This document shows, one piece after another, positions 42,891-51,408 of a stretch of DNA of 64,000 bases. The first letter of the stretch is position 1; each line of letters starts with the position of its first letter. The notes below the pieces were generated by a model. The model was not told the origin of the DNA. It worked only from the letters and a program-made list of their open reading frames with translations, and made no database searches. Source of the DNA: Chitinophaga sp. CB10 (GTDB taxonomy: Bacteria > Bacteroidota > Bacteroidia > Chitinophagales > Chitinophagaceae); assembly GCA_001870995.2 (NCBI GenBank), contig MLAV02000024.1, positions 6,954 through 70,953 on the forward strand, given 5' to 3'. Made by a program: the position numbers and the translations under genes.

Positions 42891-43973
42891 CTAAACCTGT
42901 TCACTGACGTGCAGGCATTTGTCGATGATGGCCTGCAACACATCCTGTTTTTCGATTAACCGCTGCAATAGGATCAGCTGGTTCTTTGCACGGTCAAAAT
43001 TGTTTGTCGGATACTTGATTGGGTAGTAGACGTCCCCGTTGAGATAATCTGTGAGGAATCTGATACCCTGCATGTAGATCATGAACTTTCCTGCGAAGAA
43101 CAGTTGTTCTTTTTCCACCTTTGTTAAGGCGCCGCCTATCTCTTCGAGGTATCCCTGCATAAGCGCTTCGAAATACTCTTCGCGGATAACGATCTGGCTG
43201 AAATCCCTCTCCTCTTCTGAAACCGGGCAAACATAAGTTCGGATCATGTCCCCCAGGTCGGAGATAATTTTACCGGGCATCAGGGTATCCAGGTCGCACA
43301 CACATATACCTTCGAATGTATCCTTGTTGAGTAATACGTTGTTGATCTTGGTGTCGTGGTGCATCAGGTGGTCCCTGAATTCCGGATTTGTTTTCAGCTG
43401 CTCGTAAGTCACTGCGATGTCGGAGTAGCGGAGGAACTCTTCAATCATCTCTTCTGCTGCTGCCTTCCTTTCTTCAGCGGCGTTGCGTATGGCTTCCTGG
43501 AAAGCGGCGTAACGCAGCGTCAGATTGTGGAAGTTCGGAATTGAAGCTTTAAACGGTTTAAGGTCGATGCCCGTAAGGTAATTGGCCAGGCGTCCAAATT
43601 GTTTGGCTGCCTCATAAGCCTGCTTCGGGTTATCTGCCTGATCCACCGTCACGGAATCAGCAATAAAGGGGATCATTCGCCAGTATTCGTTGTTCATCAC
43701 ATACAGCTCATCGCCGGTTACGGTGGGGATAGGCGTGATGAACAGATACCCCGGATGATGAATTGCCAGATAATCAGCTGCCATTCTTTGGTTTGCGGCG
43801 ATAATTCCTGGTTCCCTGAATACGTTCACATTGATTTTCTGTAGAACGTACCTGCTGCCATCCTCTTTCTTTTCGAGCAGAAAAGTGTTGTTGATGTGTC
43901 CTGATCCAAATCGTCGGACATTTAATCCTTCAGGCTCAAGTCCGAAAGCCTGAAGGATTAGCTTGTTGGGCAT
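42891..43973 (-). CDS. APH-type small-molecule (sugar) kinase
   Basis: 360 residues from the ATG at 43973, which overlaps the previous stop as TAATG; an ATG three codons upstream is possible. Kinase motifs: RFGSGHINNTFLL (P-loop-like), LMHHDTKINNVLL (catalytic D207) and VCDLDTLMPG (metal D227, D229). In this family the closest described role is N-acetylhexosamine 1-kinase or a related anomeric sugar kinase, which fits the coupled nucleotidyltransferase gene. The substrate is inferred only. Not an antibiotic resistance gene by context. Confidence 0.8.
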   Translation of the reverse strand: MPNKLILQAFGLEPEGLNVRRFGSGHINNTFLLEKKEDGSRYVLQKINVNVFREPGIIAANQRMAADYLAIHHPGYLFITPIPTVTGDELYVMNNEYWRMIPFIADSVTVDQADNPKQAYEAAKQFGRLANYLTGIDLKPFKASIPNFHNLTLRYAAFQEAIRNAAEERKAAAEEMIEEFLRYSDIAVTYEQLKTNPEFRDHLMHHDTKINNVLLNKDTFEGICVCDLDTLMPGKIISDLGDMIRTYVCPVSEEERDFSQIVIREEYFEALMQGYLEEIGGALTKVEKEQLFFAGKFMIYMQGIRFLTDYLNGDVYYPIKYPTNNFDRAKNQLILLQRLIEKQDVLQAIIDKCLHVSEQV

Positions 43974-44875
43974 TATTTCCATAAATTGTTGGGATATGCT
44001 CCTTTGGCAACCAGCTCATTCAGGCTAGCCTGTACGCCTGGCGCATCCTCTTTGTAGGTTACGCCAAACCATTGAGAGCTGGTAGGCAGCACTTTCACCT
44101 TACCTTTACCGCGTTTGATAAACTCGTCGGCAACGATCGGAATGAAAAACTCTGCTTTTGGATTGCTCCGATTGTTTTCCAGGAACTCATAGAACAGGTC
44201 CTGGCTCAAATCGAATACGCTGGGATCAAAGCCCCAGAAATTCATGGACACCGGCGTTTCAGGAGAAAGCGGATGTTTGCTGCCATCGGCTTCTTCGTAA
44301 ACAATAGCGCCATTTTCGGAATAGATTTTCGTACGCTCGTTGATGGCCGACAGGAAGCCGGCGCCATCTACCGCGCACACGCCGCGGGATACGGAACCGT
44401 GCTCACTGATCGTTTTGCCCAGTTCATAACCCACTACGCTGTATATATCGGCTTTTGCTTCCCCTTTCAGGAAGTTGGCCATTTTCACAAATGCATCTGC
44501 GCCATAGAAGTCATCCGCGTTGATTACCGCAAATGGTTCGTTGATCGCATTCTTTGCACATAAAATTGCATGTGCGGTACCCCATGGTTTGGTCCTGTCC
44601 GCAGGTACTTCATATTTACCCACAAAAGAATCCATATCCTGGTACACGTAATCAGTAGCCACACGCCCTTTCAGCTTAGGCTCGAATATCTCCTTGAATT
44701 CTGCTGCAAAGCTCTCGCGGATGATAAATACTATTTTACCAAATCCTGCGCGTATTGCATCATAAATAGAGTAATCAATGATAGTTTCACCGCTGGGGCC
44801 AAATTGCTGGATTTGCTTCAAACTGCCATAACGACTGGCCATACCGGCCGCCAAAATCAATAAAGTCGGTTGCAT
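43973..44875 (-). CDS. Sugar-1-phosphate nucleotidyltransferase-like protein
   Basis: 300 residues. The start LLILAAGMASRYGSLKQIQQFGPSGETIIDYS matches the nucleotide-binding loop of the NTP-transferase fold, with DKP.. replaced by a longer loop. FAVINADDFYG provides the metal-binding Asp pair. It would join a sugar 1-phosphate to a nucleotide. The TAATG overlap with the kinase gene suggests that one makes the substrate of the other. Divergent from the GH29 fucosidase gene. Confidence 0.83.
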   Translation of the reverse strand: MQPTLLILAAGMASRYGSLKQIQQFGPSGETIIDYSIYDAIRAGFGKIVFIIRESFAAEFKEIFEPKLKGRVATDYVYQDMDSFVGKYEVPADRTKPWGTAHAILCAKNAINEPFAVINADDFYGADAFVKMANFLKGEAKADIYSVVGYELGKTISEHGSVSRGVCAVDGAGFLSAINERTKIYSENGAIVYEEADGSKHPLSPETPVSMNFWGFDPSVFDLSQDLFYEFLENNRSNPKAEFFIPIVADEFIKRGKGKVKVLPTSSQWFGVTYKEDAPGVQASLNELVAKGAYPNNLWK

Positions 44876-44965
44876 TTGTTTGTTTTAGATTTATAATTTT
44901 CAATTATTTACCTGAAATAATCGGCGCTAAATTTAATCAATACTTCCTATTTTCACAGTTCTTTT

Positions 44966-44978
44966 TGTGTTTAACACA
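44966..44978. promoter_or_regulatory. Palindrome TGTGTT-T-AACACA upstream of the GH29 gene
   Basis: A perfect 6+1+6 palindrome in the 132-nt divergent region, 30 nt before the GH29 ATG. The form suits a dimeric regulator. No clear -7 box was found for either gene. Confidence 0.35.
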
Positions 44979-45007
44979 TATTTCAAAGACTAATTTAATA
45001 AGGGACA

Positions 45008-46348
45008 ATGAAGAGACTGATCTTGCTCGGCGCCTGTGCCATGCAGCTTTGCCTCAGCGCAAACGCACAACAGAAAACGAATCCGGCCGACATTAAAGAA
45101 AAAATGCAGTGGTTTGCCGATGCCAAACTGGGCATCTTTATCCACTGGGGTATTTATTCCGTTAAAGGCGTTGACGAATCCTGGTCGTTCCACAATAAGA
45201 AAATCTCCTATCCTGATTATATGGCTCAGCTAAAAGGATTTACTGCTGAAAAATATAATCCCCGCGAATGGGCGGACCTGATCAGGGAATCCGGCGCCAG
45301 GTACGCGGTCATGACCACCAAACACCATGACGGCGTTGCGCTCTGGGATAGTAAATTAAGCAAACTGGATGTGGTAAACAGTACACCGGCAAAAAGAGAC
45401 GTACTCACTCCCCTTTACGCCGAATTGCGCCGCGATAGCATCAAATGTGGTGCCTATTTTTCGCTGATCGACTGGTCCTACCCGGATTACCCGGGATTTT
45501 TGAAGGACAGCAGCCGCTATGACGCAAAGAAAGACCCGGCCAGATGGCAGAAATTCCTGCAGTTCTACGAAGGGCAAATGGCCGAGGTCATGAATAAATT
45601 CAACCCCGATCTGTGGTGGTTTGATGGCGACTGGGAACATTCCGCCGAAGAGTGGGAAGCCGCGAAAATGCGCAACATGCTTACCACCCACAACCCGAAA
45701 ACCATTATCAATGGCCGCCTGCAGGGCTACGGGGACTATGACACGCCGGAACAGAACTTCCCCGTGACCCGCCCCGCCTACCACTGGTGGGAACTCTGCA
45801 TGACCATCAACAACAACTGGGGCTGGCAGCCGCAGGATACCAACTGGAAAACGCCTTTTGAAATCATCACCATCTTCGTGGATGCGGTGAGCAATGGCGG
45901 TAACCTCCTGCTGGACATCGGTCCGAAAGCGGATGGCACCATCCCGGCCGAACAGGTACACGTGCTCAAAGAGCTGGGCGCATGGAATAAGAAGAACGGC
46001 GAAGCGGTGTTCAACACCATCGGCGGCCTGCCACTGGGGCACTTCTACGGCCCTACCACCCTCTCAAAGGATTCCACCACCCTCTACCTCTTCCTGCCGG
46101 GTAAAACCAGCGGCCAGGTAGTGATCAAAGGACTGGACAACAACATCCAGGACATCTCCGTAGTGGGGAACGGCACCCGGCTGACACATAAAGTAGTGGG
46201 TAAAATTTCCTGGAGCCCTGTACCGGGGCTGGTGTACATCGACGTACCGGCGCACGTACAGGATAAGTATGTAACCGTACTGAAAGTAAAACTGGATAAG
46301 CCGGTGAAGCTGTACAGAGGCAAAGGCGGCTTCCTGACAGGGGAATAA
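45008..46348 (+). CDS. Glycoside hydrolase family 29 alpha-L-fucosidase
   Basis: 446 residues with a signal peptide (MKRLILLGACAMQLCLSANA). FADAKLGIFIHWGIYSV, YAVMTTKHHDGVALWDS and DLWWFDGDWE (nucleophile D206) are GH29 signatures, followed by a beta-sandwich C-terminal domain. A retaining exo-fucosidase, predicted in the periplasm or on the outer membrane. With GH95 at 30001 it gives the region two different fucosidase types. Own terminator downstream. Confidence 0.94.
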   Translation: MKRLILLGACAMQLCLSANAQQKTNPADIKEKMQWFADAKLGIFIHWGIYSVKGVDESWSFHNKKISYPDYMAQLKGFTAEKYNPREWADLIRESGARYAVMTTKHHDGVALWDSKLSKLDVVNSTPAKRDVLTPLYAELRRDSIKCGAYFSLIDWSYPDYPGFLKDSSRYDAKKDPARWQKFLQFYEGQMAEVMNKFNPDLWWFDGDWEHSAEEWEAAKMRNMLTTHNPKTIINGRLQGYGDYDTPEQNFPVTRPAYHWWELCMTINNNWGWQPQDTNWKTPFEIITIFVDAVSNGGNLLLDIGPKADGTIPAEQVHVLKELGAWNKKNGEAVFNTIGGLPLGHFYGPTTLSKDSTTLYLFLPGKTSGQVVIKGLDNNIQDISVVGNGTRLTHKVVGKISWSPVPGLVYIDVPAHVQDKYVTVLKVKLDKPVKLYRGKGGFLTGE

Positions 46349-46366
46349 ATTTTATGAGGAACGATA

Positions 46367-46405
46367 CGGCGGCGCAGCGGGATACCCGTTGCGCCGCTGC
46401 TTTTT
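46367..46405 (+). terminator. Intrinsic terminator of the GH29 gene
   Basis: A stem of 13-15 bp (GCGGCGCAGCGGG with CCCGTTGCGCCGC, one G-U) and a 3-nt loop are followed by five T. Confidence 0.85.
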
Positions 46406-46412
46406 AGGGGTA

Positions 46413-46444
46413 TTGCACTGAAACTTTTACATATCGTACCTTCG
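46413..46444 (+). promoter_or_regulatory. Candidate promoter of the PLP-enzyme gene, abutting its start
   Basis: TTG, 21 nt, then TACCTTCG (one mismatch to TAnnTTTG). The box ends 6 bases before the ATG, so the transcript would have almost no leader. Confidence 0.45.
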
Positions 46445-46449
46445 CACCC

Positions 46450-47349
46450 ATGCCCGATTACAGCAACATCACACTGGACGCCATCCGCACCGCCGCCATG
46501 CCGGCGGGCATCAGCGCTGCCATGCTGCGCCTGGACCTGCTGGATCCGGAGATTTCGGGCAACAAGTGGTTCAAATTAAAATACAACCTGGCAGCCGCCA
46601 GGGCCGCCGGCAAAGACACCATCGTCACCTTCGGCGGCGCCTACTCCAACCACATCGCCGCAACGGCCGCCGCCTGCCGGGACGCCGGCCTGCGCGCCAT
46701 CGGCATCATCCGCGGCCAGGAAATACAGGCGGACAGCAACGCCACCCTCCGCGCAGCCGCTGCCAACGGCATGGAGCTGCGCTTCGTCACCCGGGAAGAT
46801 TACAAATCCTTGCAGCACGCTTCCGGCGCACGTATGGAGGAAGGGTGGAAAAACGCCTGGATTGTACCCGAAGGCGGGCACAACAGCGAAGGGGCCAGCG
46901 GCGCCGGGGAGATTCTCCACGCGCAGCCAACTTTTCCCTATACCCATATATTATGTGCCGTAGGCACAGGAACCACCCTGGCCGGACTTATCAACAGCGC
47001 GCTGCCCCATCAGCAGGTGCTGGGCATCAGCGTGCTCAAAGGCGCCGCCGGCCTTAAAGATGACATAGCCGCTCTCCTTCAGCCCGGCCACACCGCGCGC
47101 TGGGAGCTGCTGACGGACCACCACGGCGGCGGCTATGGGAAGTTCGCGCCCGCGCAACTGGCCGCCATGAACGAATTCTACGAGGAAACCCGCATCCCCA
47201 CGGATATTATTTATACCGGCAAGCTTATCATGGCATTTAATACTTTGTTAAAAAGGAATTACTTCCCCGAGGGCAGTAACGTGCTGTTGATCCATACTGG
47301 CGGACTTCAGGGCAATAGCTCGCTTCCGCCGGGCACGCTCGCATTTTAA
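46450..47349 (+). CDS. ACC deaminase / D-cysteine desulfhydrase family PLP enzyme
   Basis: 299 residues, fold type II. LDLLDPEISGNKWFKLKYNL carries the PLP lysine, VTFGGAYSNHIAATAAAC the Ser-Asn substrate loop, and AVGTGTTLAGL the phosphate loop. The family includes ACC deaminase and D-cysteine desulfhydrase; family members in Bacteroidota are usually the latter type, but the sequence alone does not decide. It stands alone. Confidence 0.85.
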   Translation: MPDYSNITLDAIRTAAMPAGISAAMLRLDLLDPEISGNKWFKLKYNLAAARAAGKDTIVTFGGAYSNHIAATAAACRDAGLRAIGIIRGQEIQADSNATLRAAAANGMELRFVTREDYKSLQHASGARMEEGWKNAWIVPEGGHNSEGASGAGEILHAQPTFPYTHILCAVGTGTTLAGLINSALPHQQVLGISVLKGAAGLKDDIAALLQPGHTARWELLTDHHGGGYGKFAPAQLAAMNEFYEETRIPTDIIYTGKLIMAFNTLLKRNYFPEGSNVLLIHTGGLQGNSSLPPGTLAF

Positions 47350-47360
47350 AAAGTGTTCTT

Positions 47361-47368
47361 TATATTTG
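47361..47368 (+). promoter_or_regulatory. -7 promoter box of the following secreted protein gene
   Basis: TATATTTG matches TAnnTTTG exactly, 45 nt before the ATG at 47414. No clear -33 TTG at the right spacing. Confidence 0.45.
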
Positions 47369-47413
47369 ACGGGTAGTGTATTTTTGCCAACTTTAAGAGA
47401 TAGGGTATCAAGT

Positions 47414-48142
47414 ATGAAGCAGATCGTGCAATTTTCAATTGCTATTGGAATAGTTTTATTGACCACCATCCGTGTGAGCGCGCAGAGCCAGGAAGAAATT
47501 ATGCCGCCGGTATTACCTGAGTTCTCTGCCATCATCAAAACCGGGAAAATATCCCTGGACTGGATTTCAGGATTTCGGGATGTAAAGGAAATTGGCGTAC
47601 AGCGCTCGCTGGACAGCGTCATCAACTTCAGCACCATCGGATATGCCAACAAAGATACCCGCGGTACCTTCCAGGACAGCAAGCCGCTGCCGGGCACTAA
47701 CTACTACCGCTTGCTGGTAGTGTTCAACAACGGCCGCTTCTTTTATAGTAAAACCATACTGGCCCAGACGGACAGCTCTTTCCGGGCGGATATGAAGCTG
47801 CAATACGCTGATATCAAGGACGCGGCAAAAGGCATGCGCGGCAAGGAACAGGAAAACAAAGAGCCGGAAAGAGTGGTATGGCACCCGTCCAATTATATTT
47901 ACACCACTGCGGACGGGAATGTGAACATCCGCCTGCCGGAAGCGCCGAAGAAGCACTACAGTATTAAGTTTTATGAATCAAACGGCGCGTTTATCTTCGA
48001 TATTGAAAAGGTGAAAGCGCCTTTCCTGGTATTGGAAAAGGCTATTTTTTTGCATGCGGGCTGGTTTAATTTTGAGTTGTTTGAGGATGGGAAGCTGAAG
48101 GAGAAATGGAACTTTTTTATACCGTTGAATTATAAGATGTAA
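47414..48142 (+). CDS. Secreted protein of unknown function
   Basis: 242 residues from the ATG at 47414, chosen because the signal peptide (MKQIVQFSIAIGIVLLTTIR, cut after VSA) begins there; the upstream extension to 47366 is non-signal and overlaps the promoter. The mature part has a fibronectin-like stretch (SLDWISGFRDVKEIGVQRSLDSVINFSTIGYA, then GTNYYRLLVVFNNGRFFYS) and a C-terminal beta domain. I do not recognise a named family. Confidence 0.78.
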   Translation: MKQIVQFSIAIGIVLLTTIRVSAQSQEEIMPPVLPEFSAIIKTGKISLDWISGFRDVKEIGVQRSLDSVINFSTIGYANKDTRGTFQDSKPLPGTNYYRLLVVFNNGRFFYSKTILAQTDSSFRADMKLQYADIKDAAKGMRGKEQENKEPERVVWHPSNYIYTTADGNVNIRLPEAPKKHYSIKFYESNGAFIFDIEKVKAPFLVLEKAIFLHAGWFNFELFEDGKLKEKWNFFIPLNYKM

Positions 48143-48154
48143 AGGATATGGAGA

Positions 48155-48182
48155 AAAGCCGGCGTAATGGCCGGCTTTTTTA
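48155..48182. terminator. Shared terminator between convergent genes
   Basis: A 9-bp stem AAAGCCGGC/GCCGGCTTT with a 6-nt loop; T6 on the plus strand and T4 on the minus strand. Confidence 0.82.
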
Positions 48183-48770
48183 TTTGGAAATGAGGGTTGG
48201 GGTGACAGGGGCGGTTGAAAATCTACCAAGCTGCCAATCTTCATCCGGTATAGGATAAAGCACCTCCTCCGGATAATGATAATCAAGTGTTTTGTAAAAT
48301 GCATCCATCACATATAGCCGGTTCGGATGGCTGGTATGCATAACAATGGAGGCGTAGATGTCCTGCTGCTGATGATATGGTTTAGAATCATATTTCACCA
48401 TTTTTGTCTGCCCCTGCCTGAACCATCTCTGAAATAGCCGATGCCTGCCGGATGCCAACCCGCCTGCCGCATCACAGATGTAACACAGGGCATCCGTTGA
48501 CCTTTCTTTCAGAAACCTGATAATGATAGCCTGAATCGTTGGCCCAACAAGGGAATCCCTATGATTACTCCCTTCTCCCCTGATAGCAGGCGGCTCCCTG
48601 GATATATTCAACAACCAGGCCGGCACCTTATTCTGATGGTAATCCGTTAATTCAAATTCACTGAAAACCACCGTGTACAATACCAACGCATTCGTACAAA
48701 AACAATGCGTATTAGAGGTCGTACTTACGTAGTAAGTCTTCGGGGCCTTCATAAGGATCAAATTTAACAT
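48180..48770 (-). CDS. DUF6169-like protein of unknown function
   Basis: Up to 196 residues; Met7 (48752) is an alternative start, and both overlap the small gene upstream. The core (ALCYICDAAGGLASGRHRLFQRWFRQ, then DIYASIVMHTSHPNRLYVMDAFYKT) resembles what I recall of DUF6169, a Bacteroidota family of unknown role. No signal peptide or membrane helix. Overlap with the 76-residue gene suggests a coupled pair. Base composition is more AT-rich than in neighbouring genes. Confidence 0.65.
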   Translation of the reverse strand: MLNLILMKAPKTYYVSTTSNTHCFCTNALVLYTVVFSEFELTDYHQNKVPAWLLNISREPPAIRGEGSNHRDSLVGPTIQAIIIRFLKERSTDALCYICDAAGGLASGRHRLFQRWFRQGQTKMVKYDSKPYHQQQDIYASIVMHTSHPNRLYVMDAFYKTLDYHYPEEVLYPIPDEDWQLGRFSTAPVTPTLISK

Positions 48771-48942
48771 GGCTCACATCAGCAAACTTAATGTCAGTAA
48801 GCATTGACAAGGGAATTCCATTTGCAATAGCGTGAAAAATTCTGCGCTGATCAGAGATCATCACTTCGATTGGGTTCATTTCAGATCGCGGGCGTGGCGG
48901 AGCCAGTGGCTCCGGATGTTTTTTGCCAGGAGCGTTTTCCAT
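48712..48942 (-). CDS. Small 76-residue protein upstream of the DUF6169-like gene
   Basis: Begins with a Pro/Lys-rich, probably disordered segment (MENAPGKKHPEPLAPPRPRS), followed by a short alpha/beta part (EVMISDQRRIFHAIANGIPLSML, then DVSHVKFDPYEGPEDLLRKY). Not recognised. Its 3' end overlaps the next gene by 41-59 nt, the arrangement of toxin-antitoxin or other two-protein modules, but no known toxin fold is visible. Confidence 0.6.
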   Translation of the reverse strand: MENAPGKKHPEPLAPPRPRSEMNPIEVMISDQRRIFHAIANGIPLSMLTDIKFADVSHVKFDPYEGPEDLLRKYDL

Positions 48943-49394
48943 AAAATGTGATTTAAATGATTATACAATAAATCCATGCAGTGAATGCATTGATCTTACC
49001 ATTGATTCGGTTTCATGTGTTCCGGCTGTTGACAAACAGCCGTTAAATCAATCCCGTTGGCGTATGAATGGGGATTCGCGCAGCTAAAAATGAAGAAATG
49101 GGGGGTGTAACATTACACATAACAATATTATCTTTTTCTACCCGAAGTAACAAAAAACATTTAAAACAGTTTGTTAATAACTGGTTAAAAAATAATATTT
49201 AAATAATTGGTTTTAAGTTGATTACAATCTTATCAATTTGATATTTTCCCGTTTAATCCCACGTTCCCGCCAGGGCGCTGCCAATCTCCAACACCCATCG
49301 GACATGCCTTCCCCTACCGATACCAGCGGTATCAGCAGGGTTATACTATGCAATAAATACTTTGATTAACGTATAGTCGTTTCCGTGAGTGGGC
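48943..49394. other. AT-rich intergenic region with small palindromes
   Basis: About 450 bases without a credible gene. It contains a hairpin GGCTGTT/AACAGCC (49029-49045 area) and a 6+2+6 inverted repeat GTGTAA-CA-TTACAC (49105-49118) that could be a regulator site for the small-protein pair. The rest is AT-rich, then a GC-richer stretch next to lipB. Confidence 0.45.
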
Positions 49395-50096
49395 TCAGGA
49401 AACCATCTCCGCTTCGAACACATCCGCGAAATGCTTTACCAGCCGCGCTTTCACCTCTTCCACATCTACATCGCGGCCCAGCTCCCGGTTTAAACTTGCT
49501 ACCTGCTTGTCTTGTATGCCGCAAGGGATAATATTGCCAAAGTAAGACAACGGGGTGTTGACGTTCAGCGCAAAGCCGTGCATAGTTACCCAGCGGCTGC
49601 AACGCACGCCCATCGCGCAGATCTTGCGCGCGCTGGCCTTTACGGCAGGGTCCAGCCAAACGCCGGTTTCACCGGGGGAACGATCGCCGGTTACGCCATA
49701 ATCGCCGATGGTGTGGATGATGACTTCTTCCAACAACCGTAAATACTTGCCAATGTCCGTGAAGAAATTTTCGAGGTCAAGGATGGGGTAACCTACAATC
49801 TGCCCGGGGCCGTGGAAGGTGATATCCCCGCCGCGATTGGTATTTACAAAGCCGATCCCCTGTTCCTGGAGCTGCGCTTCGGTGAGCAACAGGTTTTCGA
49901 GGTGGCCGCTTTTTCCCAGGGTGTAAACAGGCGGATGCTCGCAGAACAGCAGGTAATTGGTAGTAGGCTTGGGGCTTACAGCGCCGGCCTTTGACTTAAT
50001 CTCCACGTTCGCTTTCAGCAGCTGCTCCTGGTAGTCCCATGCCTGCTGATAGTCTATCTTCCCAAGATCCTTAACTACAATCTGTTGCTTACTCAT
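49395..50096 (-). CDS. lipB: Lipoyl(octanoyl) transferase
   Basis: 233 residues from the ATG at 50096; the longer frame from 50150 crosses the promoter. Transfers octanoyl from ACP to lipoyl domains. RGGDITFHGPGQIVGYPILDL, KICAMGVRCSRWVTMHGFALNVN (Lys158) and the catalytic Cys192 in IIPCGI are the LipB signature. Divergent from rluD, sharing a compact promoter region. Confidence 0.94.
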   Translation of the reverse strand: MSKQQIVVKDLGKIDYQQAWDYQEQLLKANVEIKSKAGAVSPKPTTNYLLFCEHPPVYTLGKSGHLENLLLTEAQLQEQGIGFVNTNRGGDITFHGPGQIVGYPILDLENFFTDIGKYLRLLEEVIIHTIGDYGVTGDRSPGETGVWLDPAVKASARKICAMGVRCSRWVTMHGFALNVNTPLSYFGNIIPCGIQDKQVASLNRELGRDVDVEEVKARLVKHFADVFEAEMVS

Positions 50097-50129
50097 AGCT
50101 TTTGCCTTTAGCCCCTGGCTTTTAGCCCG

Positions 50130-50147
50130 CAAAGATACGTACCTTTG
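50130..50147. promoter_or_regulatory. Back-to-back -7 boxes of lipB and rluD
   Basis: CAAAGATA (minus-strand TATCTTTG) and TACCTTTG, both exact TAnnTTTG boxes, lie head to head with only CG between. Together they form a near-perfect 18-bp palindrome. RNA polymerase could hardly occupy both at once. Confidence 0.65.
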
Positions 50148-50162
50148 CAAAAATTTGAATCA

Positions 50163-51257
50163 ATGGCTGAAGAATTGCTGGAACTGGAAGATGAGCTGGA
50201 AAACGGTGATGGCAGCGAGGAATTATACGAAAAAATCAATATGGTAGTGGACAAAGGCCAGGAGCCTGTCCGTATTGACAAATTCCTCACCGCCCGTATT
50301 GAAGGCGCCACCCGCAATAAAATACAACAAGCCCTGGACGGGGAAATGGTACTGGTAAACGATAAGCCGGTAAAATCGAACTATAAGATCCGCCCGCTGG
50401 ACCACATCGTCGTGTATTCCAACAAAAGCCCGGAAAGCACGGAAGTGGTACCGGAGGAAATGCCGTTGAATATCGTGTACGAAGACGATGATGTAATGGT
50501 GATCGATAAACCTGCCGGCATGGTGGTACACCCTGGTTGCGGGAATTACACCGGCACCCTCGTCAATGGCCTCTCCTGGTACCTGGGCGATAAAACCCAG
50601 GCCACGGAGCCCGCGCTGCCCCGCTTCGGGCTGGTACACCGCATCGATAAAAATACATCCGGACTGCTCGTGGTAGCGAAGTCCGACAAGGCAATGAACG
50701 ACCTGGCCAAACAGTTTTTTGACCACACCGTTCACCGCCGCTATATTGCCCTCGTCTGGGGCGACCTGAAAGAGGACGAAGGCACCATCATCGCCCACGT
50801 AGGCCGCCATCAGCGCTTCCGCAAGATCATGGACGCCTACCCGGATGGGGAACATGGTAAGGAAGCCATCACCCATTACCGCGTATTGCAACGCTTCAAC
50901 TACGTAACCCTGGTAGAATGCCGCCTGGAAACCGGCCGCACCCACCAGATCAGGGTACATATGCAGCACATCGGGCACTCCCTCTTCAACGATGATACCT
51001 ACGGCGGCAACCGCATCGTAAAAGGTACCATCTTCGCCAAATACAAACAATTTGTGGAAAACTGCTTCGAGATCATGCCCCGTCATGCGCTCCACGCACA
51101 GCAACTGGGCTTTATCCACCCCCGCACCCGCAAACAGATGTACTTTGAAAGTCAGCTTCCGGAGGACTTTACCACCGTGCTGGAAAAATGGAAACGCTAT
51201 ACCGCCGCACGGCCGCTGGAAGAAAAAGAGGAACCCGGCCAAAAATGGGAAGACTAA
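50163..51257 (+). CDS. rluD: RluA/RluD-family 23S rRNA pseudouridine synthase
   Basis: 364 residues from the ATG at 50163. N-terminal acidic stretch, then an S4 RNA-binding domain at about 35-90 (VRIDKFLTARIEGATRNKIQQALDGEMVLVN), and the catalytic domain with HRIDKNTSGLLVVAK (D162). RHQRFRKIMDAYP and GRTHQIRVHMQHIGHSL complete the family motifs. Similar to RluD by domain order; the exact uridines modified are inferred. Own terminator. Confidence 0.92.
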   Translation: MAEELLELEDELENGDGSEELYEKINMVVDKGQEPVRIDKFLTARIEGATRNKIQQALDGEMVLVNDKPVKSNYKIRPLDHIVVYSNKSPESTEVVPEEMPLNIVYEDDDVMVIDKPAGMVVHPGCGNYTGTLVNGLSWYLGDKTQATEPALPRFGLVHRIDKNTSGLLVVAKSDKAMNDLAKQFFDHTVHRRYIALVWGDLKEDEGTIIAHVGRHQRFRKIMDAYPDGEHGKEAITHYRVLQRFNYVTLVECRLETGRTHQIRVHMQHIGHSLFNDDTYGGNRIVKGTIFAKYKQFVENCFEIMPRHALHAQQLGFIHPRTRKQMYFESQLPEDFTTVLEKWKRYTAARPLEEKEEPGQKWED

Positions 51258-51274
51258 ACACAATAAAATAATCT

Positions 51275-51306
51275 GTCGCCCCGATACCCCGCGGGGCGAC
51301 GCTTTT
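51275..51306 (+). terminator. Intrinsic terminator of rluD
   Basis: Stem GTCGCCCCG/CGGGGCGAC with an 8-nt loop, then GCTTTTA. Confidence 0.8.
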
Positions 51307-51408
51307 AAGCTATCCCTCCCTTAAATGCTATTTTCTTAATATTATTTACTGTAATCACATAATTTTTTTTCATAATTTAGGCGACAGATATTTATCCATG
51401 TCCCAAAC

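Noticed and set aside
42891..43973. Aminoglycoside resistance kinase
   Set aside because: APH fold but coupled to a sugar nucleotidyltransferase gene; context favours a sugar kinase.
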